A stretch of 64,000 bases of DNA from Thiohalospira sp051746205 (GCA_051746205.1 JBNJEU010000003.1:15962-79961); one strand, 5' to 3'; shown: positions 38,327 to 48,342, counted from the stretch's first letter. Translations and numbers: made by a program. The notes: generated by a model not told the origin, from the letters alone.

Positions 38327-38625
38327 GCCCACGGACTGTTCTGATGCTGTCCCTGTTGTCCCTGTTCACGCTGGCCGGCTGTGAAGGGGGTTCGGACCAT
38401 GCCCACGACGCCGATGGCAACCATGTCGATGAAGGCGCGGCAAGCTCCGGACACGACCACGGCGATGGCGAACACGAGCACGCGGATGACGGCGCCGACC
38501 ATGCGCACGACCAGCCCGAGACCGAGGCGTACTACGGCGAGGAGGGCGATGCCGGTGACCATCACGAGGACCGCGACGGGGACCACGACCACGACCACGA
38601 TGACGACGATGCCCACGACCACTAG
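38323..38625 (+). CDS. Histidine/aspartate-rich lipoprotein, probable periplasmic metal buffer
   Basis: 100-residue predicted lipoprotein: signal peptide with lipobox LAGC (Cys20), then an 80-residue tail containing 16 histidines and 22 aspartates, mostly in DH/HD repeats and ending DHDHDHDDDDAHDH. Such a tail should bind many divalent cations. I recognise no folded domain or named family. The start overlaps the CzcC stop (ATGA), and the end overlaps the start of the CzcB gene, so it is built into the efflux operon. A role as metal chaperone or buffer feeding the pump is an inference. Confidence 0.82.
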   Translation: MSPRTVLMLSLLSLFTLAGCEGGSDHAHDADGNHVDEGAASSGHDHGDGEHEHADDGADHAHDQPETEAYYGEEGDAGDHHEDRDGDHDHDHDDDDAHDH

Positions 38626-40168
38626 GTGGCGCCGCTGGCGGGTCGGCGCCCTGGTGCTGACCCTGGCTCTGGTCGGGTGCGGCGACTCGGACTCCGGCGA
38701 CCATGGCCATGACGCGGCGCGGGAAGATGGCCACGAGCACAGGCCCGAGGTGGCCCGTGTCGATTACCGCGAGGCCACCGAACTGTTCGTGGAATTTTCC
38801 TCCCTGGTGGTCGGGCGGGGGACGCCCATGGCCATCCACGTCACCCGTCTGGACGGTTTCCAGCCGCTGACCAGCGGGACCGTGGATGTCCGGCTGGAAC
38901 GCGATGGCGCCCTGGCGGCCCGGTTCCGCGTTTCGTCCCCGGTCCGGGAGGGCCTCTTCCGGCCGACGGTCACGCCGCGCCGCGCGGGGGAGTACCAGCT
39001 GGTGGTCGAGGTGCGGGAGGGCGACCTCGAGGCCCGTCACGAACTCGGCACGGTCACGGTCTTTGCCGAGGCCGACGAGGTCGTCGACCCGGACTCCGGT
39101 GAACAGGGCGCGATCGCGTTCTCCAAGGAACAGCAGTGGACGACCCCGTTCGCCACCACCGAGGCGCGGGAGCGTCCGCTGCGCGCCTCGGTACCGGGCT
39201 TCGCCACGGTGCGCGCGCCCGCCGACAACGGGGCCACGGTCCGGGCGCCGGTGGACGGCTATCTGGCCGCCGGGACACCCGTCCTGGCCGGCACCACCGT
39301 GGAGGCCGGGACGATCCTCGGCCATCTGCTGCCGCGCCGGGGGGCGGACGGCGACCTCGGACGGCTGCTGGAGGAGCGCGAGCGTGCCCGGGTCAATCGG
39401 GACCGGGCCGTGCGCGATGTTCGTCGGCTGACGACGTTGCACGAACAGGGCGCCGTGCCTCGGCGCCGTCTGCAGGAGGCGCGGGACGATCTGCGGGTCG
39501 CCGAGGCCGAGCTGGACACGGTTCAGCAGCGGCTCGCGGGGGCCGGTCGCGGTGACGGCATCGAACGCATCGCCCTGCGGACCCCGGTGGCGGGTGAAGT
39601 GGTGCGCAGCCGGATCGAGCCGGGCGCGCCCGTCACCGCCGGGGAGACCCTGTTTCAGATCGCGGGGACGACGCGTCGCTGGCTCGAGGTCCGCGTCCCC
39701 GAGCGCTATGCCGGTGAACTGCGCGGGACCAGCGGGGTCTGGCTGGATGGGCCGGACGGCGAGCCCGTGGTCCTCGACGAGGCCGCCGGGGCGCGGGTGG
39801 TGCAGGCCGAAACGGCCATCGACCCGGACAGTCGCACGGCCGGCGTGATCATTGAATATCCCGTCGACAAGGGGCCGCACCTCATCGGCGCCCGGCTCGC
39901 GGCCCACGTGCACACCGAGGCCCCGACTTCACGGCTGGCCATCCCGCGCAGCGCGGTGATCAACGACGCGGGGCGCGACGTGGTCTACGTGCAGACCGGT
40001 GGCGAACGCTTCGAGCGCCGCCCCGTCGCCCTGGGGCGCGTCGACGGGGCGTGGGTGGAGGTCGAGCGCGGCCTGGACGCCGGCGAACGGGTCGTCTCCA
40101 GCGGTGCCTATACCGTGCGGCTGGCGGCCAGCGGCGGAGGAGACATCGGTCATGGCCATGCCCACTGA
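38609..40168 (+). CDS. Periplasmic membrane-fusion lipoprotein of a heavy-metal efflux pump, CzcB family
   Basis: Adaptor joining the inner-membrane pump to the outer-membrane channel. I choose the ATG at 38609 (an ATG at 38600 is also possible): it yields a lipoprotein signal ending LALVGC, then a His-rich stretch (GDHGHDAAREDGHEHRPE). An extra domain of about 110 residues follows (VDYREATELFVEFSSLVVG to HELGTVTVFAE), and then the lipoyl/hairpin core (GATVRAPVDGYLAAGTPVLAG, LRTPVAGEVVRSRIEPGAPV) and beta barrel. The C terminus is GHGHAH, another metal-binding tail. 519 residues. There is no ribosome site because its start lies inside the preceding His-rich gene. Confidence 0.88.
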   Translation: MPTTTRWRRWRVGALVLTLALVGCGDSDSGDHGHDAAREDGHEHRPEVARVDYREATELFVEFSSLVVGRGTPMAIHVTRLDGFQPLTSGTVDVRLERDGALAARFRVSSPVREGLFRPTVTPRRAGEYQLVVEVREGDLEARHELGTVTVFAEADEVVDPDSGEQGAIAFSKEQQWTTPFATTEARERPLRASVPGFATVRAPADNGATVRAPVDGYLAAGTPVLAGTTVEAGTILGHLLPRRGADGDLGRLLEERERARVNRDRAVRDVRRLTTLHEQGAVPRRRLQEARDDLRVAEAELDTVQQRLAGAGRGDGIERIALRTPVAGEVVRSRIEPGAPVTAGETLFQIAGTTRRWLEVRVPERYAGELRGTSGVWLDGPDGEPVVLDEAAGARVVQAETAIDPDSRTAGVIIEYPVDKGPHLIGARLAAHVHTEAPTSRLAIPRSAVINDAGRDVVYVQTGGERFERRPVALGRVDGAWVEVERGLDAGERVVSSGAYTVRLAASGGGDIGHGHAH

Positions 40169-40183
40169 ACGGGAGACCCGCTG

Positions 40184-43100
40184 ATGGGGGCCGGCCTGAT
40201 CCGGGCGTCGCTGAACAACCGCCTGCTGGTCCTGGTGGCGGCCCTGGTGCTGCTGGTGGGGGGCGGCTGGAGCGCGCTGAACTCTTCGGTGGAGGTCTTC
40301 CCCGATCTGACTGCGCCGACGGTGACCATCCTGGCCGAGGCCCACGGCCTGCCGCCGGAGGAGGTGGAGCGCCAGGTGACCCGGCCCATCGAAGCAGCGG
40401 TGAGCGGGACCGCCGGCGTGCGGCGGGTGCGGACCGGCAGCGCCGTCGGCCTCGCCGTGATCGATGTCGACTTCGACTGGGAGACCCCCCTCCATCGCGC
40501 CCGCCAGCGGGTGGCCGAGCGGCTCCAGACGGCCCGCTCGCACCTCCCGGCGGAACTGCCGCCCCCGGAGATCGCCCCGATCACCTCCATCATGGGCGAG
40601 GTCATGTTCATTGCCCTGCATGCCGACGACGCGGCGGGGGTCGACGAGATGGCGCTGAAGACCGCCGCCGACTGGCACGTGCGACCGCGCCTCCAGGCGG
40701 TCTCCGGGGTCGCCTCGGTCCTCCCCATCGGCGGCGAAACGCGCCAGTTCCAGGTGGTCGCCCGGCCGGAGCGGCTGGCCGCCCACGAAGTCGGCCTGAG
40801 CGAGCTGCGCCGGGCGGTGGCGGAGTCCAGCCACAACGCCGGCGGCGGCTTTCTGAGCGAGAATGGTCAGGAGTTCCTGATCCAGGGCTTCGGTCGGGTC
40901 GATTCCGGGGCCGAGCTGGGCGAGGCGGTGGTGACCCGCCGGGGTGGCGAGCCGGTCCGTGTCGCCGATCTGGCCGAGGTCCGCGTCGGACCGGCCCTGC
41001 GTCGGGGGACCGCAGCCTACAACGGCGACTCCGCCGTGGTCATCGGGATCCAGAAGCAGCCCGGGGTCAATACCCTGGAGCTGACCCGGGAGCTGGATCG
41101 GTCCATCGCCACCATCGAGGAGAGCCTCCCGGACGGCATGCGCATTGCCACCGACGCCTTTCGCCAGGCCGACTTCATTACCGTGGCCATCGACAACCTG
41201 AATCGGGCCCTGCGCGACGGTGCCATCCTGGTGGCGATCATCACCTTCCTTTTTCTGCTCAGTTGGCGCGCCACCGCCATCACCCTGGTGGCGATCCCGC
41301 TGTCGCTGCTGGTGGCGGTGCTCGGGGTCCGCTGGCTCGGCGGCAGCCTCAACACCATGACCCTCGGCGGCATGGCCATCGCCCTCGGTGTCCTGGTGGA
41401 CGACGCCATCATCGTGGTCGAGAACGTCATCCGGCGGCTGCGGGAGAACGGGGCCCGCCCCGGGTCCGAGCAGCTCAACCCGGGGCAGGTCGTCTTCCGC
41501 GCCACCCGCGAGATGCAGAACGCCATCGTCTTCGCCACCGTGATCATCCTGCTGGTGTTCGTGCCGCTCCTGTTCCTGGACGGGGTGGAGGGGCGGCTGC
41601 TGCAACCCCTCGGGCTGGCCTACGTGGTGGCGCTGGTCGCGTCACTGCTGGTGGCGATGACGATCACGCCGGTGCTCTGCCGGCTGGCGCTGCCCGGCAG
41701 CCGGGCCGTGTGCAGCGGCCACGACAGCCGCTTCATCGCCTGGTTGAAACGCCACTACCGCGCGCTGCTGGAGGTCGCCCTGCGCCACTGGCGCAGCGTC
41801 CTCGGCGGCGCCCTGGCCCTGCTGGTCCTGGCCGTCGTCGCCCTCGCCTCGGCGGGGCGCGGTTTCCTGCCCGACTTCAACGAGGGCAGCCTCAGCATCG
41901 GCGTGGTCACGGTGCCGGGGACCGCCCTGGAGCGGTCGGACCGGATCGGTGGCCGGGTGGAGCGGATCCTGATCGAACAGCCCGAAGTGGTCGCCACCGC
42001 GCGCCGGACCGGGCGCTCGGAACTCGACCCCCACGCCCAGGAGGTGTTCGCCTCGGAGATCGATGTGACCCTGGCGCCGGGGCTCGGCGACCCGAGCGAA
42101 CTGCTGGCGACCCTGCGCCGGGAGTTCGCCGGCATTCCGGGGACCAACGTGACCATCGGGCAGCCCATTTCCCACCGCATCGACCACATGCTCTCCGGCA
42201 CCCGGGCGGCCATCGCCATCAAGGTGCGCGGGGACGACCTGCGGGAGCTGGAGCGACTGGGACGGGCGGTGGAGGAGCGGGTGGCCGGGGTCCCGGGGGC
42301 CGTGGACGTGGCCCTGGACGAGCAGAGCGCGATCCCGTTCGTGCGCGTGGACTTCGACCGCACGGCGCTGGCCGACCACGGGGTGACCATGGCCACGGCG
42401 GCCCGGGCGCTGGAGACGGCGCTCGCCGGCACCTCGGTGGCGACCATCCGCGAGGGCGAGGCGCGCTTCGATGTGGTCGTGCGCTACCCCGAGTCGGTCC
42501 GCCACGACCTCGAATCGGTGCGCCGGACACTGCTTACCCTGCCCTCCGGGGCGCACGTGCCCCTCGAGGCGCTGGCCGATATCCGGCGGGATCGGGGGCC
42601 GAACCGCATCAGTCGCGAGGATGGTCAGCGTCAGCGGGTGGTGGGCGTGAATGTCGCCGGGCGCGATCTGGTCGGTGTGGTGTCGGACATCCGCGCCGCC
42701 GTGGCCGCGGATGTCGAGCTTCCCCCCGGTTACCACGTCGAGTATGGCGGCCAGTTCGAACGCATGGCGGCGGCGAATCAGCGGCTGCTGTGGCTCGGAG
42801 CGGGGGTGGTCGCGGCCATCTTCGTGTTGCTGGTGGCGGCCTTCCGTTCCGCGCGCGACGCCGGTCTGGTGATGCTGAATCTGCCGCTGGCGCTGATCGG
42901 CGGGGTCGCGGCGGTCTGGTTCACCAGCGGGGTCGTCACCATCGCCGCGATCATCGGCTTCATCACCCTGTTCGGCATCGCCACCCGCAATGGCCTGATC
43001 CTGGTCGACCACATCGGTCGGTTGATCCGGGAGCGGGGGCTGGATGTGGAGGCGGCCGTTCGCCGGGGCGCGGAGGAGCGGCTGGTGCCGATCCTGATGA

Positions 43101-43297
43101 CCGCCCTGGCCACCGCGCTGGCGCTGGTCCCCCTGGCGCTGGCGGCGGGCGAGCCGGGCAGCGAGATCCAGGCCCCCATGGCCGTGGTCATCCTCTGGGG
43201 CCTGATCAGCTCCACCCTGCTGAACATGGTGGTGGTCCCGGTGGCCTACCGGCGTTTCGGCCGACCCGGCGGCGAGCGGGACGCCGAGGTGGTGTGA
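40184..43297 (+). CDS. Heavy-metal RND efflux transporter, CzcA/CusA-like
   Basis: Proton-driven inner-membrane pump of 1037 residues with the duplicated RND layout: 12 transmembrane helices and two large periplasmic loops. ASLNNRLLVLVAALVLLVGG starts the first helix. The TM4 relay region reads IALGVLVDDAIIVVENVIRR: Asp406 and Asp407 and Glu413 are present, but the first CzcA aspartate (six residues before Asp406) is Ala400, as in CusA-like pumps. SRFIAWLKRHYRALLEVALRHW starts the second half and GIATRNGLILVDHIGRL corresponds to TM10. The exported metal cannot be named from sequence. It follows the CzcB gene by 15 bases and is the last gene of the cassette. Confidence 0.9.
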   Translation: MGAGLIRASLNNRLLVLVAALVLLVGGGWSALNSSVEVFPDLTAPTVTILAEAHGLPPEEVERQVTRPIEAAVSGTAGVRRVRTGSAVGLAVIDVDFDWETPLHRARQRVAERLQTARSHLPAELPPPEIAPITSIMGEVMFIALHADDAAGVDEMALKTAADWHVRPRLQAVSGVASVLPIGGETRQFQVVARPERLAAHEVGLSELRRAVAESSHNAGGGFLSENGQEFLIQGFGRVDSGAELGEAVVTRRGGEPVRVADLAEVRVGPALRRGTAAYNGDSAVVIGIQKQPGVNTLELTRELDRSIATIEESLPDGMRIATDAFRQADFITVAIDNLNRALRDGAILVAIITFLFLLSWRATAITLVAIPLSLLVAVLGVRWLGGSLNTMTLGGMAIALGVLVDDAIIVVENVIRRLRENGARPGSEQLNPGQVVFRATREMQNAIVFATVIILLVFVPLLFLDGVEGRLLQPLGLAYVVALVASLLVAMTITPVLCRLALPGSRAVCSGHDSRFIAWLKRHYRALLEVALRHWRSVLGGALALLVLAVVALASAGRGFLPDFNEGSLSIGVVTVPGTALERSDRIGGRVERILIEQPEVVATARRTGRSELDPHAQEVFASEIDVTLAPGLGDPSELLATLRREFAGIPGTNVTIGQPISHRIDHMLSGTRAAIAIKVRGDDLRELERLGRAVEERVAGVPGAVDVALDEQSAIPFVRVDFDRTALADHGVTMATAARALETALAGTSVATIREGEARFDVVVRYPESVRHDLESVRRTLLTLPSGAHVPLEALADIRRDRGPNRISREDGQRQRVVGVNVAGRDLVGVVSDIRAAVAADVELPPGYHVEYGGQFERMAAANQRLLWLGAGVVAAIFVLLVAAFRSARDAGLVMLNLPLALIGGVAAVWFTSGVVTIAAIIGFITLFGIATRNGLILVDHIGRLIRERGLDVEAAVRRGAEERLVPILMTALATALALVPLALAAGEPGSEIQAPMAVVILWGLISSTLLNMVVVPVAYRRFGRPGGERDAEVV

Positions 43298-43321
43298 CCG
43301 CGTCACCGGACTGGATCGGAC

Positions 43322-44536
43322 TCAGTAGCCGCCGGTAATGGCCTCGCCCATGCGGAAGACGGGCAGGTACATCGCCAGGATCAGACCGCCGAGCAGGCCG
43401 CCGAGAACTACCATCAGCAGCGGCTCCAGCAGGGTGGTCAGGGTGTCCACGGCGGTGTCGAGTTCGCCCTCCTGGATCTCGGCGACCCGCTCGAGAAGGG
43501 CGTCCAGTCCGCCGGTCTCCTCGCCGACCCGGACCATCTGGACCGCCAGCGGCGCGAACAGGCCGGTGGCGGCCAGGGCCTGGTGCAGGGTGCGGCCGTC
43601 GGCGACATCGCGGCGCACGGCATCCACCGCGTGGCGATAGACGGGCGGCCCCAGGGTGCCGCGTGTGGCCTCGAGGGCGTCCAGCAGCGGGACGCCGGCG
43701 CGTGCCAGGGTCGCCAGGGTCCGGGCGAAACGGGCGCCGTTGGCGCGGTGGAGCAGCGCGCCCAGCAGTGGCGGGCGCAGGGCGGCGTCGCGCAACCGCT
43801 CGGCCAGGGGCGGGTGGTGGCGGAGCAGGAGACCGCCGGCCCCGGCGAGGAGAAGGCCGGCCAGCAGCACCCCGGGTCCGTGGGAGCGAACGCCGTCGGA
43901 GAGTTCGAGGACGGCGCGGGTCAGGGGCGGCAGGTCGGCGCCGAGACCGGCGAACAGCCCCTCGAAGGTGGGGATGACCGCGACCAGCAGCAGGATGACC
44001 ACCGCCAGGGCGACCACCAGCACCACCAGCGGATAGAGCAGGGCGCGCCGGACCCGGGAGCGCACCGCCGCCAGCCGTTCGCGGGCCAGCGCCAGGCGTT
44101 CCAGCAACTCGTCCAGACGCCCGCACTGTTCGCCCACCGCGACCAGCCCGCGACTGAGGTCATCGAACAGCAGGGGGTACGCCGCCAGGGCGTCGGCCAG
44201 GGCGGATCCGGTGGCCACGCGTCGGCGGATCCCGTCGGCCGCCGCGCGCAGACGCGGCTCCGGGAAGGAGGTGGCGAGCAACCGCAGGGCCTCGGTCAGC
44301 GGCAGGCCGGCGCGCACCATCACCGCCAGCTGACGGGCGAACAGGGCCTGTCGGGCCGGACCGGGCCGGCGTCGGTCCGGACGGCGACGCCGCAGGTCGG
44401 CGACCGCGATCCCCTGCTCGGCCAGCAGCAGCCGCGCCTGGTCCGGGTCGTCGGCGCCGAGTTCCCCGCCGCACGGTCGTCCCTCGCCGTCCCAGCCGCG
44501 CCAGCGGTAGCGGTCCGGCGTCTCAGAGGGGGCCAT
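43322..44536 (-). CDS. pilC: Type IV pilus inner-membrane platform protein
   Basis: Polytopic protein (404 residues) transmitting force from the assembly ATPase to the growing pilus. Two copies of the T2SSF domain are visible, each ending in a membrane helix: FARQLAVMVRAGLPLTEALRLLA with LYPLVVLVVALAVVILLLVAVIPTF, and FARTLATLARAGVPLLDALEA with LEPLLMVVLGGLLGGLILAMYLPVF. GEETGGLDALLERVAEIQEGEL is characteristic. It overlaps pilB by 14 bases. Only 24 bases separate its end from the end of the convergent efflux gene. Confidence 0.94.
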   Translation of the reverse strand: MAPSETPDRYRWRGWDGEGRPCGGELGADDPDQARLLLAEQGIAVADLRRRRPDRRRPGPARQALFARQLAVMVRAGLPLTEALRLLATSFPEPRLRAAADGIRRRVATGSALADALAAYPLLFDDLSRGLVAVGEQCGRLDELLERLALARERLAAVRSRVRRALLYPLVVLVVALAVVILLLVAVIPTFEGLFAGLGADLPPLTRAVLELSDGVRSHGPGVLLAGLLLAGAGGLLLRHHPPLAERLRDAALRPPLLGALLHRANGARFARTLATLARAGVPLLDALEATRGTLGPPVYRHAVDAVRRDVADGRTLHQALAATGLFAPLAVQMVRVGEETGGLDALLERVAEIQEGELDTAVDTLTTLLEPLLMVVLGGLLGGLILAMYLPVFRMGEAITGGY

Positions 44537-45848
44537 GGCCGAACTCCCGGGTGGCGCGTTCCACCTCGACGAGACTGGTCAGGCCCGCCGCCGCGCGCGC
44601 CAGCCCCATCCGGTACAGGGACGCCACCCCCTCGCGGTTCGCCTGCTCCGCCAGGGCCAGACTGTCGCCCCCGGCGAGGACCAGCCGCGCCATCTCCGCC
44701 GAGAAGGGCATCACCTGGAACAGGGCCAGGCGGCCGCGATAGCCCTCGTGGCAGTGGTCGCAGCCCACCGGCTCGTGGAGGGTCACCGGTCCGTCGCCGA
44801 GGCCGTCGTGGCCGGCGGCGGCGAGCTCCGCCGGTTGCCAGACGCGCGCTCGGGCACAGCGGGGGCAGAGGCGGCGGACCAGTCGCTGGGCAATGACGAG
44901 GGTGACGCTGGTGGCGATGTTGTGGGCGGCCACCCCCATGCTCTGCAGCCGTGCGAGGCTGCGCGGCGCGTCGGCGGTGTGCAGGGTGGAGAGCACCAGA
45001 TGTCCGGTCTGGGCCGCCTTGATGGCGATCCCGGCGGTCTCCGCGTCGCGCATCTCGCCGACCATGATGACGTCGGGGTCCTGACGCAGGAAGGCGCGTA
45101 GCGCCGTGGCGAAGTCGAGCCCGGCGCGTGGCTGGATGGTGACCTGGTTCACGCCGGGCAGGGCGACCTCCGCCGGGTCCTCGGCGGTGGCGATGTTGTG
45201 GCGGTCGTCATTGAGCCGTGCCAGCGCGGTGTAGAGGGTCAGGGTCTTGCCGCTGCCGGTGGGGCCGGTGACCAGGATCAGTCCCTGGCTGCGGTCCAGG
45301 GCCTCCAGCAGCAGGCGTTGCTGGTCCGGTTCCATGCCCAGACTGTCGATGTCGGGGTGGTGGGTCAGCGGGTCCACCAACCGTAGCACGACCTTCTCGC
45401 CGCCGAGGGTCGGCAGGGTCGCCACCCGCGCGTCGACGCCGGCGCCGTCGCCGAGGGTGGTCCGCAGGCGGCCGTCCTGGGGCAGGCGGCGCTCGGAGAT
45501 GTCCAGCCGCGCCATGACCTTGAGGCGCGCGGCGAGGCGCGGAGCCTGTTCCGGCGGGGGGCGGGCGACGGTGCGCAATACCCCGTCCAGGCGCAGGCGC
45601 ACGCGATAGCCGTCCGGGTAGGGTTCGAAGTGGATGTCCGAGGCGCCCCGGTTCAGCGCGGTCTCCAGCACCCGGTCGATGAACTGGACCACCGGGCCGG
45701 AGGCCTCCTCGCCGCTTTCCGTGTCGGCCGGCGGCGGGGGAGCCGGACCGTTACGCACATCGCCGGTCCACGGTGCGGCGAGATAGGGGTGGAGGCCCTC
45801 GGCGACCGTCGGCACGGGATTCGGGGGCGGGGCGAACGGCTCGGACAT
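44523..45848 (-). CDS. pilB: Type IV pilus extension ATPase, short form lacking the N-terminal domain
   Basis: Hexameric ATPase powering pilus extension. Present are FEPYPDGYRVRLRLDGVL, the Walker A GPTGSGKTLTLYTAL, the Asp box FLRQDPDVIMVGEMRDAETA, the His box GHLVLSTLHT and the zinc-binding CxxC pairs (CPRCAR and CDHCHEGYRGR). The protein has 441 residues, whereas PilB is usually about 560-570: only about 60 disordered, Pro-rich residues precede the catalytic core, so the N-terminal T2SSE_N domain is missing. The ATG at 45848 overlaps the upstream pilin gene (ATGA). The open frame continues upstream, but it does not encode the missing domain. Confidence 0.92.
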   Translation of the reverse strand: MSEPFAPPPNPVPTVAEGLHPYLAAPWTGDVRNGPAPPPPADTESGEEASGPVVQFIDRVLETALNRGASDIHFEPYPDGYRVRLRLDGVLRTVARPPPEQAPRLAARLKVMARLDISERRLPQDGRLRTTLGDGAGVDARVATLPTLGGEKVVLRLVDPLTHHPDIDSLGMEPDQQRLLLEALDRSQGLILVTGPTGSGKTLTLYTALARLNDDRHNIATAEDPAEVALPGVNQVTIQPRAGLDFATALRAFLRQDPDVIMVGEMRDAETAGIAIKAAQTGHLVLSTLHTADAPRSLARLQSMGVAAHNIATSVTLVIAQRLVRRLCPRCARARVWQPAELAAAGHDGLGDGPVTLHEPVGCDHCHEGYRGRLALFQVMPFSAEMARLVLAGGDSLALAEQANREGVASLYRMGLARAAAGLTSLVEVERATREFGHGPL

Positions 45849-46237
45849 CACGGCACCTCCCGTTCCAGTACCGTCGCCCCGGTGTCCACGCGGGTCACGC
45901 TCAGCCGGTAGCAGCGGTCGAGGTCGGTGTCGGCGCAGGGGCCGACCTCGAAGTGCAGCGGAACCTCCCCGGCCGGCGACCATCCCAGCGACCCGGTGGT
46001 CAGGGTTCGGGCCCCCGAGGGGTGGTATTCCCCGGAGGCGTAGCGGTCGTGGCGCAGGTGGTGGGCCTCCTGGGCCACGGCCAGGCTGGCGGCCGCCTGT
46101 TCGGCCCGGGCCTCCCGGGCGGTCTCGAGGTAGCCGGAGTAGCCGGTGGCGGCGACGGCGGTGAGGACCGCCATCAGCGCCAGGGCGATGAGCAGCTCCA
46201 GCAGGGAGAAGCCGGCGGTGCGTCGCGGGGCCGCCAT
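45848..46237 (-). CDS. Type IV pilin-like protein with C-terminal cysteine pair
   Basis: 129-residue prepilin. The type III signal is G-FSLLELLIALALMAVLTAVA, with Glu5 of the mature helix. The globular part has two cysteines near the C terminus (GPCADTDLDRCYRLS) that could close a D-loop, as in PilE-like minor pilins or PilA. It lies one base after the other pilin gene and overlaps pilB. Whether it is the major or a minor subunit is not clear; its layout (YSGYLETAREARAEQAAASLAVAQEAHHLRHDRYAS, quoted in part) resembles PilE-type minor pilins. Confidence 0.88.
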   Translation of the reverse strand: MAAPRRTAGFSLLELLIALALMAVLTAVAATGYSGYLETAREARAEQAAASLAVAQEAHHLRHDRYASGEYHPSGARTLTTGSLGWSPAGEVPLHFEVGPCADTDLDRCYRLSVTRVDTGATVLEREVP

Positions 46238-46238
46238 G

Positions 46239-46685
46239 TCATTCCACCGTGACCGTCGGCGGGTCGTCGACCCAGGCGAATTCGGTGGCGACGAGGGTGG
46301 TGCCGGCCCCGGCGGCCACGGTGACCGGGGTGCCGGGCGGTGGCAGGCCGCCGGTGGCGGTCAGGCCGTCGAGGCCGATGGCGCCCTCCGCCTGGGGTGT
46401 GCCGGCGACGAAGGCGGATTGTTCGCGATCGAAGGGGTTGCTGGTGCCGCCGGTGTTGAGCGCAGCGACGAGATCGGCAACCGGCGTGCCACCGGCGGCA
46501 CGCCGGGCCGCCTCGTTGCGGATGAAGCGCACGGCCGTGGTCTGGTTGGCGTGCACGGCGGTGACGCGGCTCTGGGTGATGTAATCGCTGTAGGCGGGCA
46601 CCGCCACGGCGGTGAGGATGCCGATGATGGCCACCGCGATCATCAGTTCGATGAGGGTGAAGCCACGCGAGTCGTGTGCGGGCAT
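46239..46685 (-). CDS. pilA: Type IV pilin, probably the major pilin PilA
   Basis: 148-residue prepilin with a short seven-residue leader and the classic G-FTLIELMIAVAIIGILTAVA start (mature Phe1, Glu5). The globular domain is Gly/Thr/Ala-rich and contains no cysteine, so the disulphide-bonded D-region of classical PilA is absent. It has a strong ribosome site (AGGGAGG, about seven bases from the ATG) and is first in the pilA-pilin-pilB-pilC order. The name PilA is given by position; a role as an accessory pilin is possible. Confidence 0.82.
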   Translation of the reverse strand: MPAHDSRGFTLIELMIAVAIIGILTAVAVPAYSDYITQSRVTAVHANQTTAVRFIRNEAARRAAGGTPVADLVAALNTGGTSNPFDREQSAFVAGTPQAEGAIGLDGLTATGGLPPPGTPVTVAAGAGTTLVATEFAWVDDPPTVTVE

Positions 46686-46806
46686 GTGCGACCTCCCTGT
46701 CGACGGGTGCGGGCGACGAGCCGGTCCATGGCTCGGTACGGACAGGGAAGTCTAGCGTCGCGGCGGCGGCTGAACAGCGATCCGGATCAACGTTTCAGCG
46801 GGCCGT

Positions 46807-47055
46807 TCAGCCGGTGTCGGCGTCGCGGTGCTCGGCGGAGCAGTAGTGGTGGCCGTTGGCCTTGAAAGCGCGGTTCTCGGGGACATACAGCCCGCAGTGG
46901 GCGCACTGGACCGTGGCCTCGGGCCGGATGCGCTGCTGTTCACCGTGCTGGCGCTTGAGCTCGCGGTTGCGGCGCCCCCGCTCCAGTCGAGCGGAGAGCA
47001 GGCGCCAGATGATCCAGCCGGCGAGCAGGATGAGGGCGAGGCGAATGACGTTCAT
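46807..47055 (-). CDS. Small membrane protein with zinc-finger-like domain (PP0621 family type)
   Basis: 82-residue protein: one N-terminal transmembrane helix (VIRLALILLAGWIIWRLL), a strongly basic stretch (RLERGRRNRELKRQHGEQQR), and a treble-clef-like zinc ribbon (VQCAHCGLYVPENRAF followed by GHHYCSAEH). Proteins of this build are often found near pil genes in Pseudomonas; the function is unknown. The longer frame upstream lies opposite sucC and is rejected. The 121 bases up to pilA probably contain the pilA promoter, but no confident hexamers are visible. Confidence 0.82.
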   Translation of the reverse strand: MNVIRLALILLAGWIIWRLLSARLERGRRNRELKRQHGEQQRIRPEATVQCAHCGLYVPENRAFKANGHHYCSAEHRDADTG

Positions 47056-47175
47056 GGCGCCATTGTAGGGCGGCCCCGGACGAAGCGCCAGAGTGCCCGA
47101 CGGGCCTTTTGCCTCCCCGCCACATTTCATCCAGAATAGCCCGATCCACACTTCGACCAATCGAATCGTGATCAC

Positions 47176-48341
<1,166 letters not shown>

Positions 48342-48342
<1 letters not shown>

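Noticed and set aside
40051..43338. Plus-strand open frame of about 1095 codons overlapping the CzcA-like gene in another frame
   Set aside because: The Gly/Arg/Ala/Pro-rich product has no motif, whereas the alternative frame encodes a full RND transporter.
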